A DNA stretch of 64,000 bases from Isoetes taiwanensis (GCA_021234155.1 JAJEKV010000012.1:7902448-7966447); one strand, 5' to 3'; positions 13,502 to 25,971 are shown, counted from the first letter of the stretch. Notes: generated by a model from the letters alone, not told the origin. Numbers and translations: made by a program.

Positions 13502-14298
13502 ATAATCCCCCTTTCTGAATTAAGTGGCCTACGCCTATTGTCTGCATATTGTTTCTGCCTATTTTGTGCCACAGCCAAATTCTGACGAAGTCTCCTCAGT
13601 TGAGTATCCATGTCCTCCGCTACCTCATTAGCTACTTCAACATTGCATTGGGGATCTCTCCAATTAAGAGGACAACGACACTCCTTACCATACATTGCCT
13701 CAAAAGGACTCATTTTGATAGAATCTTGATAAGTGTTGTTGTATGCAAACTCAGCCAAGTACAAATAAGAATCCCATACCTTCGGTTGACTAGGCACGTA
13801 CATCCTAAGCATATCTTCCAAGACTTGATTAACTCGCTCCACCTGGCCATCTGCCTGAGGACGATAAGATGTACTAGCATATAACTTAGTCCCAATATTC
13901 TGGAACAACCCTTGCCAAAATTGGCTCATAAACTTTGTATCCCGGTCTGATGTAATAGTGGCCGGCATCCCATGCAACCTAAAAATCTCCTTAACAAATA
14001 ACTTAGAAATATCCATTGTTGTGGCAATAGTCTTTATAGGCATAAAATGGGCCTGCTTAATTAGTCGATCAACCACAACATAAATTGCATCATAACCTGA
14101 ACGTGCACGGGGAAGCTCAACAATGAAGTCCATGGAAATACTCTCCCACTTAGAAGATGGAATTACTATAGGTTGTAATTCTCCAGGCTCCCTAAACCTT
14201 GATGCTTTTACCTTCTGACAAGATAAGCACCTAGCCACGTACTCCTTAACCATCTTCTTTTGTCCGGGCCAAAAGAAATTCTGGCGCATTTTCCTCAA
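13492..14298 (-). pseudogene. Integrase of the chromovirus
   Basis: A zinc-binding segment ('CLSCQKVKASR') leads into the catalytic core. The D, D, E residues fall in 'ISMDFIVELP', 'ITSDRDTKF' and 'QVERVNQVLEDML'. The core is followed by a GPY-type region that continues, after a frameshift at about 13500, into the chromodomain segment. The integrase would insert element cDNA into chromosomes. Confidence 0.85.
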
Positions 14299-14369
14299 AG
14301 TTTTGTGTACCCTGGGTGGCCCGCTAAAGGACTATCATGTGCTTCATATAGCAATCTCAATCTCAACTC

Positions 14370-16017
14370 CTAATCATTAGGAATACACATACGGTCGTTA
14401 TGATATAAAACTCCTTTGGACAGTGCATACCTCGGAAAGTCTTGAGGGTTCTCTACCACTGGTGCAAAATATGGATCATTCCTCAATTTGCTAAGAATAC
14501 CTGCATCCCATTGCCCTTGAAGCACACTAGTAGAGGTTAAAAATGACCTTCTAGACAAAGCATCAGCAATCACATTTTCTTTGCCAAGTTGATATTCAAT
14601 TTCAAAGTCATACTCTTCCCTTAGTTGCATCCATCTCCTTTGCCTATTATTCAAATATGGTTGTTTTGCAAAATACTTCAAATTTTGGTGGTCAGTCTTC
14701 AAAAAGAAATGACGACCCAATAAATAATGTCTCCATACCCTTAAGGCATGGATAATAGACAACATTTCCATATCATGCACTGGGTAATTTTGTTCAGCAG
14801 GAGACAACTTACGGGATATGTAAGCACAAACTCGGCCATCCTGCAGCAAGAATCCTCCTATAGCTTTCCCAGAAGCATCAGTGACTACATGGAAGGGTAT
14901 ATTCATGTCAGGAATCCTTAAAACTGGTGCACTAATCAAAACATCCTTTAACTTTTGAAAACTTTCCTGACAACTATCAGTCCAATGCAAGTCATTCTTC
15001 TTACCCAACAAAGAAGTCAAAAGAGCAGCAATCTTTGCAAATTTAGGAACAAATTTACGGTAATACCCCGCTAATCCCAAGAATGATCTTACCTCCTTCA
15101 CCGTCTTTCGTGTGGGCCAATCTCTAACTGCCTCAATCTTAGACGGATCTGGCTCCAATCCCTTCTCTGAAATAACACGGCCAAGGTATACCAATCTAGT
15201 TTGTGCAAAAGAACAGTTAGATAGCTTACCATACAACTTTTCTCGTCGCGAAATAGCTAATGTCTGTTTTACATGTTCCACATGCTCCTCTAAAGTCCTG
15301 GAATATACCAAAATATCATCAAAGAAAACCAATATAAACTTATCCAAGAAAGGTCGGAATATCTCATTCATTAGGCGCATAAAAGTGGCGGGAGCATTTG
15401 TCAACCCAAACGGCATTACAACAAACTCGTAATGTCCATAGCGTGTCCTAAATGCAGTCTTATAAATATCTGTATCCTTGATCCGGATCTGATGATATCC
15501 AGATCGTAGATCAATTTTCGTAAAATACTTAGCTTGTCCCAACTGGTCAAATAGCTCATCGACCCTATGCAATGCGTATCTATTCTTCACTATAATGGTT
15601 AAGCATGCGATAATCAATACACAACTTAATATCCCATCTTTCTTTTTCACAAACAAAACTGGCGCCCCAAATGGAGAAACTCGGCCGTATGAACCCTTGT
15701 TCCAATAATTCCGCTAACTGTTTCTTCAATTCAGCCATCTCTAATGTATATGGTGGCCTTGATGTAGGTTCAGCCCCAGGAACAAGTTCTATCTCATGAT
15801 CTACCATTCTATGTGGAGGCAATTCTGATAATTCTTTAGGAAACACATCAGAGAACTCATCCAACACTTTCTCGATCTCAGGAGCAATAGGTTGTTCTTG
15901 TAACTCTGCGGTACCCAAAAATGAATCTAACAACAATGCACATCTTCTTAATCTGTTTCTTAAAACTTTTCGGGACAAAGGTGTAACCACTAATGATGAA
16001 GACAATCCTTCCAGCAC
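14370..16017 (-). pseudogene. Reverse transcriptase and RNase H of the chromovirus
   Basis: The N-terminal linker (16017-15580) carries 'LSELPPHRMVDHEIELVPG', then after a frameshift near 15600-15660 the RT palm follows with '[13 protein letters not shown]', '[17 protein letters not shown]' and the catalytic 'FFDDILVYS'. The RNase H-like part contains '[18 protein letters not shown]' and '[11 protein letters not shown]'. The integrase N-terminal linker follows. One stop at about 14370 separates it from the integrase segment. It is a near-complete pol with few breaks, so decay is moderate. Confidence 0.88.
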
Positions 16018-16049
16018 ATACTTATCTCCATTAGGACTTTGGCATGTAA

Positions 16050-16340
16050 CTATTTGCTCTCCGCAATCAATGCAAGTTTATATGGCCTCAACCATGACAT
16101 TCCTAGAATAGCATCATACTTTCCTAGGCTCACTACTTCAAAACTAGTGTGGGACTCAAGATCTCCTACTTGGAATTCAAGATTGTCTACCTTAGCATAA
16201 GAAGTCTTAATTTTGCCATCAGCCAACTCCACATATCTAGGGTCTCGGCTAATCATATTCAAATCTAGTTTCTTTGCCAGCTTTGGGGAGATAAAGCAAC
16301 GTGTACTACCACAATCAATAAGAAATAGAACAGGAACTCC
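16050..16340 (-). pseudogene. Aspartic protease region of the chromovirus
   Basis: The active-site region reads 'FLIDCGSTRCFISPKLAKK' followed by 'LGKYDAILGMSWLRPY', the usual second landmark of plant gypsy proteases. The active-site triad position is D-C-G rather than the more common D-T/S-G. The frame is interrupted on both sides. The domain would process the Gag-Pol polyprotein. Confidence 0.7.
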
Positions 16341-16692
16341 ATAAATAATACCTGGAACTCAGATGACTACAGCTTGGTTATCTACATGGCCCTGGTCCAC
16401 TGCAGCATACACGCACATTCTTTCCACAAGAGGGTCCGTGATTCGAGCAGCCCTAACTTCAACCGCAGGGTTGGCTTGTGCTATGATTCTGCTATCTCCT
16501 CTAGCCTATCCTCTGCCGCCCCTATTATTGTCCCAAAAACCTCCACGACCACCCCTGTTACCACGGCCTGTGTTTCCTCTGCCTTGGCCCCGTCCATAAG
16601 CATCACTAGAATTCGATCTGGATTACTGATTTGGTTGCCCTCCACATTGAGAACATGCAGACGAGGCGGTACTACCTACCCATCTTCTCAGA

Positions 16693-17595
16693 CAATCTCG
16701 TCCATAATGACCCACTTCTCTGCACCTAAAGCATCAATTCTCATTGATACACTTTTCTCTGGTTTCGTCATTCAAAGGTGCATCCATAGGCCGAGATCCT
16801 CGATTTTGACTGCCCTCCTGCATACTAACAGCCTGAACAGCCATGCCTCCCCGACTAGGAAATCTACCTCTACTCGTAGGTCCACCAGTCTGCCATGTGG
16901 AAGGAACTTGTCTCTTCTTAGCATTCTCCAAGGTTGCCTTCTCAGCTAGGTCAGATTCACGATTCTTAGCAATTCTGAATACCTTCTCCAAATCCTTATA
17001 GGATACACCTGACATTGTGCTCTTAATATCAACCTGCAAACCCTTCACAAATCGAGCACAGAGCTTCTCCTTATCCTCAAAAGGACAATGATATTGCAAC
17101 CTTCTGAACTTCTCATTATATTCGGCCACTGTCCCTTTTTGTGTCAAGTCCGAAAACTCATTCATCTTGTCTACTTTGTATCCAGGAGGCATAAAGTGTC
17201 CTTCAAAGGAGGTCTTGTCAAGTTGCCTGCCCTGCAACCTTATTTATGTCCCGCAAGTAATTCTCCCACTATACTCTAGCAAATCCACCCAACATTGCCT
17301 GAGCCAATATAGCTTTAACAGAGTCTTCAGCATTAATGAGTTTAAAATAAAACTCAACCCCACGAAGCCACGAGTCCGCATCATCCCCCGTAACATTCTC
17401 TCCAGTAAATACCTCCCTTTTAGTGTCCTTAAGCACCTTCTCCACTGCCTTGTCAGCTGCTATCTTTTGTTGCGAGTCACTCTGCTGCAACACTTGCTGG
17501 ATAGCCTGCAAGATATCGGCTACATCAGGAGTTCCACTAGGCCCAGCTCCACCAGCCTGTCCAGCTCCTCCTGGGGATCCTCCTGGGGAACTCAT
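16693..17595 (-). pseudogene. gag of the chromovirus, with zinc knuckle
   Basis: Read from the ATG at 17595 (MSSPGGSPGG). The frame is open until a stop at about 17269, then resumes after a stop/frameshift with 'GHFMPPGYKVDKMNEF' and other gag core sequence down to the CCHC zinc knuckle at 16734-16693 (C-x2-C-x4-H-x4-C, read from TGCTTTAGGTGC onward). Gag packages element RNA into virus-like particles; the knuckle binds RNA. The interruptions indicate it is dead. Confidence 0.75.
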
Positions 17596-17635
17596 ATCTA
17601 CAAGAATCTGGAACCATAGCAAATATCATCAATAA

Positions 17636-18738
17636 TGTCATTGATTCGCGTAGCGAATTGACATTCTTGCACCAGACGAGCATGCATGCATTACATGCAT
17701 CGCATGCATGCATCGCATGCATTTTTGGGCCGTTCATCAGGTTGGGGATCGCTACTTATTGCAGAGTTCTTCATCGACGTTTCATTGGCGCTTTCTCATC
17801 TCTCAGCAGTATCCATGGCTTCTATTCTTTGATCTCATGCGGAGGAGGGGCTTCTTCTTGCATGAGCTACTCTTTCTTGGCCATTCATATCCTTTCTAAC
17901 CTCTTCTATCTTTGCCCTTTTGTCCGGCATAGGACAATCTTCAACCTTTCTCCTCGGATCTAGTATTTGAAGTTCTCTGGTATCGGGATGTTGTTGGTTT
18001 CATGCGAGTCGCAGTGCAAGAATGTCATCGATTCGCGTAGCGAATTGACATTCTTGCACCAGACGAGCATGCATGCATTTTTGGGCCGTTCATTAGGTTG
18101 GGGATCGCTACTTATTGCAGAGTTCTTCATCGACGTTTCATCGGCGCTTTCTCATCTCTCAGCAGTATCCATGGCTCCCACCCTTTCCCCCCTTAAAATT
18201 GTTATTTATATGTTCATATTTGTTATAATTGTCGCGTGGCACGCATGACCAGCCCCTCGCTTTTTCGAGGTGTAAATGTTGTTTTTTGTCGCGTGGCACG
18301 CGTGACCAGCCCCTCGCTTTTCGAGGTTTTTTCTCTATTGGTTTTTCTGTTGGTGATGTGCAGGTCCAGGGGTGATGCGCGACTTCGGTATTCTCTGTGG
18401 AGCGTGGGTTTTTTTGTGGGAACGTTTAGCAGCCCTGCGTTGTCCAAGCCCCTTGCTGAGATTTTATCGCTAGGGGTTTTCGTCGAAAACCTGAAAGGGC
18501 GGGGTTTTTTAATCCCAGCGATAAGCTCTCGGTAGGTACACTAGCCAACATCTGTAGCACACAATTTTTTTTGGGGTCCAGGTGTTATAACTGGATATTC
18601 CCTATGTTTTTCATTTTTTGGGTAGCCTGCGATGTGCAGCTACCCACCCTATACCATTGTAGAAAAAACTGCTGAGATGAATGAAAAGCCTATCTATCGG
18701 GATGTTGTTGGTTTCATGCGAGTCGCAGTGCAAGAATC
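17636..18738. repeat. Two tandem copies of a hairpin-ended module inside the chromovirus leader
   Basis: Copy one begins at about 17637 and copy two at about 18028, each with 'gattcgcgtagcgaat' followed by 'tgacattcttgcaccag'. Both continue with about 150 shared bases to 'cagcagtatccatggct'. Each module ends with 'gatgttgttggtttcatgcg' and 'gtgcaagaat' (17981-18026 and 18696-18738). Where copy one meets copy two the sequence forms a long hairpin: GTGCAAGAATGTCA, a central attcgc-gta-gcgaat palindrome, then TGACATTCTTGCAC. A further pair of ~40-base repeats with a 'cctcgctttt-cgagg' stem lies at about 18229 and 18286. No protein was recognised. It could be a non-autonomous DNA element. Confidence 0.6.
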
Positions 18739-18769
18739 AAAAATCTTATAATTCACCAATCAGAACCTT

Positions 18770-18781
18770 GCTCTAATACCA
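18770..18781 (-). other. Primer-binding site (tRNA-iMet) of the chromovirus
   Basis: The minus-strand reading TGGTATTAGAGC matches the complement of the initiator tRNA-Met 3' end with one change from TGGTATCAGAGC. It lies two bases inside the LTR end at 18784. It marks where minus-strand cDNA synthesis would be primed. Confidence 0.75.
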
Positions 18782-18783
18782 AC

Positions 18784-20352
18784 TGTGACGGAACTGGCCA
18801 GTTAACCTCTCGGTAACTGGAGATCCCATCAATCTCTACCATTGGATCTACTTAATCTCTGGGACTCGAGAAATTAATACGTGCATGCTTAGGTAAAGAA
18901 TTTAATCTTTGTATATGCTCTAAGGTCCCAAAAAACTATACTTGCCATCACTTAGCAATAACCCCGCACAACAATGAATGTTCTTAATAATTATAGCTTC
19001 AAGCCAATATATAATAATAATAATAATAAACAAGTTATTTAACTGGCAATCCACACTTCTACTCTCGCATTCCCGAAGCTTGACTACTTTGGAGCATCTC
19101 GCACCTCTGCTTACACCATCAACCACGGGGTTAGTCACACGGACTAAGTGGGGATCGGGGATCTAGGATATGCCTAGCATCAACAATACAAAGCATTAAC
19201 CTAAAACAACAACCTAGCCTTACCCAAGACTACTCCGGGTTGCATCTCCCGGGTCCGATGAGGTAGGAAGAGTTCCATCTCCCTTTCCCAAGGTCTAGTG
19301 GTTCCATGGGCGGCTAGAGAATCGTGGCGACACACGATTCGTCCCCGACTGAACTCCCCAAGACAAGAGCCAGACCAACACCTGCAACTCCTGAGGGTCA
19401 GGCAACACCATTGACCCAGGAATTGTCGGACCCATACCCAACCCACACGAAGTGACCGACTATAGATCTAGCCCACTACGGATCCCCAGTAGCCACGCTC
19501 AGCAGGGACCCCCATCCACTTTGCCACTAGCCTCGTTATATAGTGTTAAGTCATTCCATAGCCCCCATACCAAGGTGGACTCCTATGCACATGCCGCATA
19601 ATAATAGGAACTAAGGGTCTAAACTAGAAGCATCATCTAGATAATAGCCACTACCCCCCTTTCCAATACACAAGAGGTGCAAACATAAGATCAACCAACA
19701 CCGTACATCAACATAATATGATCAATAATGAAGATACATATAATCCTAATCACACGCATCTAACTTACAGTTAGGGTTCATTGATTAGGGTTCCAAACCT
19801 AAACTGAGGGTTCTAGGAAGGCTCTACTAACAAGATAAGATACTAGCTCATCTGGAATCCTAGGTTCCAGATGATCTACTTATGAAGCTATTATGAATAC
19901 CTGCTCCGGATGAACTTCCTCCAACTCCGGGGATCTCCATGACTTTATGATGATCGAATGCTTCCTCCTCCTTCTGATGAGCGTATTGCCTTGGGGATGT
20001 CGATCTGAGCTACGCCACAATGAATAGTGTTCGAAACGGAGTTCTGAGCGAGGAATAGGTCACAAGGTAGGTGGAGCCAAAAAGTGGCCTAAGGTTAGGG
20101 TTAGGATACTTTGGGGTCCCATGTCACTTATTCCACGTGGCTCCAATGGGGTGCTTCCATGTGGCAGGGGGCCAATAGGTTGAGGCCATGTGGAAATGGC
20201 CTTAAGCCTAAGGTTGGCTAAGTTATGTAAATAATTTAGCTATGCTCCATTTTTCACTTACTATGGTGTACAAGGCTATAATGATAGGCTTGTATAGTGA
20301 CGAGGCCTAGAAATATACATATTTATGGTGTATATTTTTGGGGAACGTCACA
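18784..20352 (-). repeat. LTR-like block bounded by TGTGACG...CGTCACA (probable LTR)
   Basis: The block starts at 18784 with TGTGACG and ends at 20352 with CGTCACA, a 7-base inverted terminal match with TG...CA ends. It directly abuts the tRNA-Met primer site, so it is the best candidate for the 5' LTR of the minus-strand chromovirus. It contains no coding sequence. Parts of it (for example 'ccatacccaacccacac' through 'gtggactcctatgcac') resemble the two blocks that follow. Confidence 0.55.
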
Positions 20353-21182
20353 CTACCCTGGGCTCAGACTCCATGGGGTCAACTGACGGTCAGGGCCTCA
20401 AGATAACAACAGACAGAGGTATAACATGGCGTTGGCTGGCATAGAATAATGGCTAGAGTCCACTCCATCTGCCCCTACTGTGCACACTTTGCAGATAAGC
20501 TGAAACATGCTATGGTGTGATTGTAGCCTTCCGGAGACGCAATCCCATGGAATCACCATATGAGACTACTCCGGGTTACATCTCCCCGGTCTAATGAGGC
20601 AGGTCAGGGAGACGTTCTCTCCCCAGGCATGACAGATCCCTGGGTGTGCTCGATAACACGTGCCATATCAATGACCCCCGCATCCATACCCCACTTACTT
20701 CCCTAAATCTAAAGGCTGGCTCATCGCGGCCGTTCGAGTCCATGACGTCCATATAGGCACGTCGCCTGCGACCCAAGAAGTGTTAGACCCATACCCAGCC
20801 CACACTCAGTGACTGACTATAAGCCTAGCACACTATAGGAGTCCTATAGCCAAGCTAGGCAAGACCCCACCCCCATTTCACCATCATACCCATTGTCTGG
20901 TGCTAAATCACAACAAAGCATCCACAACCAGGTGGGCTCTTGTGCACAGGTTGCATTTACGGGGTTTTAAGGGTTCTAGCTAGAGAAATCTCTACTTCTA
21001 GGAAGCTTTCAGGCCTCTATCTTCCCTTAATCCCAGGTACACAAGGGAAATGGAAAGAGAGAACACATTCATAATTAAAGTATTCATTATCATCTTAGTA
21101 TCACATAAAAGAGAAATTAACCATTCCATCTAATCAGAGAAGGGTTAGCTGAAGCACAGACTATCTAGGGACTAACTGGTCT
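20353..21182. repeat. LTR-like non-coding repeat, copy 2
   Basis: The block runs from 'ctaccctgggctcagactcc' to 'ctagggactaactggtc' and matches the block at 21508-22318 along its whole length, with many substitutions and small indels. It also shares weaker similarity with 18784-20352. It has no open frame of note and reads like LTR or untranslated retroelement sequence. Confidence 0.7.
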
Positions 21183-21507
21183 TGTGACGCTCCCAGAATC
21201 TATACGATGCTACCATCGTACAAATACGGGAATTTCCCTCCCGTGGCGACTACATCACCATGGAAGGGCCTTCCGTCTAACTCGGACCACTTGGGATGGT
21301 CAAATGTCCGGGCGAGGAACACGGAGGTGTCGTTCGTCCCACCTCCTCTATGGGAATCCTATACAGCAAAAGCGTACATACATGTTAGCACACGACAATC
21401 ATGCTCAAAATAATATACCACCACGAAAGGGTGGCCCATCCATCATCATCAACTAAATGATAATACAAGAGCAAGATAACATGAGTAGTACATCATAACA
21501 AGGGCCC

Positions 21508-22640
21508 TACCCTGGGCTCAAACTCCATGGGGTCAACTGGCGGTCAGGGCCGCAAGATATCAGCAGAAGACGGAAGTATAACATGGCATTGACAATGGCT
21601 AGGGTAGTCCACTCCATCCGCCCCTCCTATGCACACTTTGCAGAGAGGCTGAAACATGCTTCCGGAGACGCAATCCCATGGAATCACCCTATGAGACTAC
21701 TCGGGTTACATCTCCCCGGTCCGATGAGGCAGGTCAGAGAGGTGTCCCCTTCCCGACCATGATAGATATATGGGTGTACTAGAGAATGCGTGCCTCCTTA
21801 GCGACCCCCGCATCTGTAACCAACTTGAACCCCCCAAAATCCATAGGCTGCCTCGGTGCACCCATCGAGCCCAGGGACGTCCATATAGGCATGTTTCCTA
21901 CGGCCCAGAAGGTGTCGGACCCATACTGGCCCAAACGCGAGGACTCACTATAAGCCTAGCACATTGTAGGAGTTTTCTAGCCACGCTAGGCAAGATTCCA
22001 ACTCTGTTTCACCATCGTAGTTGTTGTCTGGTGTTGAATCACGGTATAACATCCATAGCCAGGTAGGCTTTTGTGCACGTGCCACATATACTGAGTTTAA
22101 AGGTTCTAGCTATAGACATCTCTAATTCTAGGAAGCTTTCAGGTCTCTACCCCCCTCCCCCCTTTAACCCCAGATACACAAAAGGACAGAAAGAGAGAAC
22201 ACAATCACGATCAAAGTATCCATCATCATCATAGTAATATATAAGAGAGAAATTAACCATTCCATCTAATCAAAGAAGTGTTAGCTGAAGCACAGACTAT
22301 CTAGGGACTAACCGGTCTCTTGGCTGGAGCCATTGTCTCGAAGAGCTTCCATTCTTCAAGTCTGGTCACAGCGGCTGGTGGCTCCTCCTTTCTCTACTCT
22401 CCCCAAATCGATTTGGGGCGAAAAGGGGGTAGGACCCCAATTTGCCTCCTAAACTTGGCAAGTCCCCCTTGGCCAATCGAGTTGGGCCAGGTGGCATTGC
22501 CCTAATGGTTGACTTTAACTAATTAATAACCTAATTAGCCTAATTAGGTTAATTATCCCCTAATATTTTAGCATAGCTAAAGAAAACCCTTTTAGGTTAA
22601 ACCATCATTCAATTAAATTGGGATTATGTCTTAATTTTGG
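21508..22640. repeat. LTR-like non-coding repeat, copy 3, with extended tail
   Basis: The first 810 bases repeat 20353-21182. The remainder (22319-22620) starts 'ttggctggagccattgtctc' and recurs at about 37460-37740. That tail includes a near-perfect dyad, 'taacctaattag-cc-taattaggtta', at about 22526-22552. Between copies 2 and 3 (21183-21507) lies a 325-base segment without recognised content. Confidence 0.65.
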
Positions 22641-22799
22641 GACAAATTTCATATTGCATGTTTTTAGTAGCATATTCAAATACACACATTTCACCTCAAA
22701 ATTATGAAAACGTAATATCATGTTATTTACAAAATAGTCAATATTTCACAATATAGCACCATATCATAAAAACGTGATAAAAAAAATTTACATAGTTAT

Positions 22800-25353
22800 T
22801 CAACTTTCTTCAAGCACCCCCAATGATATCATAGCCTTCTTCCTGACATACTGAGGTATTGTAATTCTCGCATTTCTAGCTGGAATAGTGTTTGGAGTCC
22901 ATGAGTACAAAACACTTTCATAGTCTAGCCAAAGATCAGGATCACTCGAATTTCTCCTCCATCTCTTTGTCCAACAATCTGAGTACCTTTCTTTATCCGA
23001 TCGTTGGTCAAGCGATGCCTTTGGACACCACCATTCCACCCGCACATGGTTACCCTCTTCTTTGCAAATATCAGAGATAGTGAACCCCAACCACACTAGA
23101 TATGTATCTAAATCTGCTAGCTTTACTACCACAAATTGGTGGCATTCCAAGTCAGTGGAAGGTTCATAAGCATCCATGCCTAGAAACTTTGGCCTATTGT
23201 TCTTAGGACCAACATAGTGTTTGTCAGAAGAAGGAGGAGCATATTGCTTGCGAATGCTACTTACAGTGTCATCAACATCCTCAGCACCTGCTAAGGTCTT
23301 CCACCTAGTTTTAGGCAACCACCCTTCTTTCAATTCATCTGAGGATGTGTCTATCTCCCCCAACAGGTTAATCACCTTCTTCCAGTAAGCCACCAAGGCA
23401 CGGTTGGTGTCATCTGGATTGGTTTGCCAATGCTTTATATAGTCCTGGATTCCTTCCTTAGTCAATCCCAATTGCTTCACTTCTTCATTCCTCCCCTCCT
23501 CTCCACTCATCCTCTGAAGGTCTCATCTTCCATTGGAAGATTGGAATCCCATCTCTCACCCAAAAAGTGAACTGCAGAGGCCTGGAATGACCTTCAAGAT
23601 CCAATGTATAACCATCCACAAAGCTCTTCCAATTGGGCACTTCTTCTATGAGAGAAGCTATAGGGTTTGGAGTAGTGCATTCATGCAAGATTTCCATTAG
23701 CCTAGGAAAGTTGGTCACTGTCTGCTGCTTCAGTATACAACTATATTTGCCAAATAATGCATCCACATCCTCATGGGTATGCCCGGGCATAAGAAACTCT
23801 AAATTAACTCTTTCAAATATCCCCACAGCTGTTAAGTAGGATAGGAAAGAAAACATCCACCTGTTCTTATTTTGGCCAGCACAATTATCAAGTTGCAAGA
23901 GAAACCTTTTGGGTAGATCTTGAGGTCTAGCACGTGAAGTTGAAGCTCCAACATGTTCATTAGACCCATGCTTCCTAAACCTTGCCTTGCTGAACTTTTC
24001 AATATTGTTAGGGTTTCCATCTAACAATGCTCTATGTAGTGTCGGCTTAGCTGTAGGGTCCTGGAGGTGACCATTGTATCCATTTTCATAGTTTCTCAAA
24101 CACCTCATGATACTCCCAATATGAAAATCTGGACCATCACTCCACAACTCCAAACTAAAATGGCCATAGTAGGTTTGAGTCTGCCCATGCAAGATTGCCC
24201 CAGTCATTGAGATCTATAAAGGGTATGATCTTCCACATGACTTTGGTATGTACTTGAATTGTGGAAGACAAGTCTTTTGCTGGTCCATCTTGTCATGTAT
24301 AATGCATAAATAGTTATTGGGTTCCAATGCAGATAAAGTCCTCCACATCCAATAACATGATCTACATGATAGTTGGTCAGTCATATGGTTTCATATGCTC
24401 CCTTATCCTAGCCCTTTGACTAGGTTGCACAGTCTTATCAAGAGTCTCCTTCAACTTAGCACATAAATTGCACTTTGCAAAGTTGTTTGAAGTTGCTATG
24501 GTGACATGATTGAAATGCTTCTTCCATAACCTACTAAAGCTAGGTTGGGATATTGGAAGAATTTTCAATTCTCGAAGTAGGGAATTCACTTCTTCCAAAA
24601 TACTCTTTTGAGTACAATGTGATGGCAACCTTTTCTCAACAACTGCTCTTCCCTTTTCATCCCTTCTGCTTTTGTGTGGCATAGACTCTGCATTGAAATC
24701 AATATATTTTTCAAATATCTCCCTAGCAGTCAAGGTCCTAGCTGTTGGTCTCAACAAACCATTATTTCCATGTAAAGCAATCCTATTCCCCTCTGCCTGT
24801 TTTTTTGCCAATTATGCCATGAAGAAGTTGGAATTGCATGGATATTCTGCCATGCTTTTGCACATATCCATTTGCCTAGCAAAGGGTATCTTTTTCTGTT
24901 TGGGTTTCTTTCATCCTAAAGTGCATGCTCGAAGATTGTGTACATGTAGGTCCTCCTCTCATCAACAGTGTACTCTTGAAAAGTGGCTCTTACTTCCACC
25001 AATTGTTCTATTGTAAAGAATTGCATACAAGCACTCCAACAACAATCTGAGCCCCTAACCTTCACCATTGTCTCACGTTTGGTGTCACTAATCAACTTGG
25101 CTCTTTTGCTAGGATAATGCCTGGCAACTGATACTTCTCCTCTTTTGCCTAGGTTTAGAGTTCCAACTGCCAATGGATCAATATCAAGACAATCATTGTC
25201 CCCAACAACCTCAGGCTCTGGAAAAATATAATCCTCCACAAATTGAACACTACTTATTGGCCATGCCATGATGCAAGGAACCTCCAATTGCTTGACACAA
25301 CCAAAACATTCCTTGTCACCCAAACCTTTACCTTTCCAGTTGTCTTCCAACAT
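22800..25353 (-). pseudogene. DUF7869-type transposase-like gene, decayed
   Basis: Reading 5' to 3': 25353-24916 holds a Cys-containing N-terminal segment ending 'ERRTYMYTIFEHAL'. 24811-24377 holds a linker with 'FAKCNLCAKLKETLDK', 24330-24208 continues as 'CIIHDKMDQQKTCLP', and 24207-23485 holds the core with 'LQLDNCAGQNKNRW' and 'PGHTHEDVDALFGKYS'. 23510-22800 is a C-terminal extension in a different frame. The conserved Asp in LDN and the GHTHED-D motif fit the RNase H-like fold proposed for this uncharacterised family, which is spread widely in non-seed plants, algae and animals. In-frame stops (24377 and about 24210) and frameshifts show it is inactive. No terminal repeats were found. 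Confidence 0.65.
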
Positions 25354-25396
25354 CGAAATTGCAATACCAATATTGTCTTCCCCTAGCCTTTCATCA

Positions 25397-25640
25397 TTAA
25401 CAGCTTGACCCGGGATACGCTAGCACAATGACTCCTTGGCCTACTATTTCCTTGTTGCACTTGTGCATGATTCTCACCTTCTTGTTCCTCCATTGCACCC
25501 TACTATAGAGGACTAATTGTTTTTCTTCAACATTCTTGCTAGGAGTTGGTTTTTCATTGATATTGCTCTTTTCAATATGTTGCACACCATCTTGAGTTGG
25601 AGAGGCACCATTGACCTAGGCAAATTGCACCCTTTTTAGT
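25397..25640 (-). other. Short open segment upstream of the DUF7869-type gene
   Basis: A minus-strand frame (25585-25397) encodes a Lys-rich stretch with 'RVQWRNKKVRIMHKC'. It could be a 5' exon of the DUF7869-type gene or a separate remnant. I cannot assign it. The region 25640-25960 beyond it is A/T-rich without recognised features. Confidence 0.25.
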
Positions 25641-25971
25641 CAATGAGTAGGAAAAAATTATTACACCATAAGATAAGAAAAGTCACATTACATTTATGGA
25701 ATATGTAGAGGTAAATCAATTTTTTTTTAAAAGCAAGAAATTCCTTGGAAATAGGTTTAATATAATAATAACAATGGGTGTAAACGAAATCATTTAAAAC
25801 AAGAATTTTCGTGGCAACAACAAGGAAATGACATTTATATAAATATATCCAAATTTTAATTATCGAAAATTTGGATATATGATTCTGAAAAAGACATATA
25901 AACTGATAAGGTAGGCGTGAGAATTTATTATCCATAATAATATACCCTAGTTGATATAGGCGGGAATTTCA

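Larger units (their letters stand above)
13061..18784 (-). mobile_element. Ty3/gypsy chromovirus, decayed, minus strand
   Basis: The gene order along the minus strand is gag, protease, reverse transcriptase, RNase H, integrase, chromodomain, which defines a plant chromovirus of the Ty3/gypsy superfamily. A primer-binding site matching the 3' end of initiator tRNA-Met (TGGTATTAGAGC, rc of 18770-18781) sits next to an LTR end 'TCACA' at 18784. A polypurine tract (GGAGGAGAGAC, about 13074-13084) precedes the putative 3' LTR. Frameshifts and stops interrupt gag and pol. The leader between primer site and gag is invaded by another repeat (17636-18738). The two putative LTR ends do not match each other convincingly, so one end may have been replaced. 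Confidence 0.85.

Noticed and set aside
12500-18784. Matching LTR pair for the chromovirus
   Set aside because: The start of the putative 3' LTR (TGTAACAG at 13069) and the start of the block ending at 20352 (TGTGACG) do not align convincingly, so no pair is claimed.
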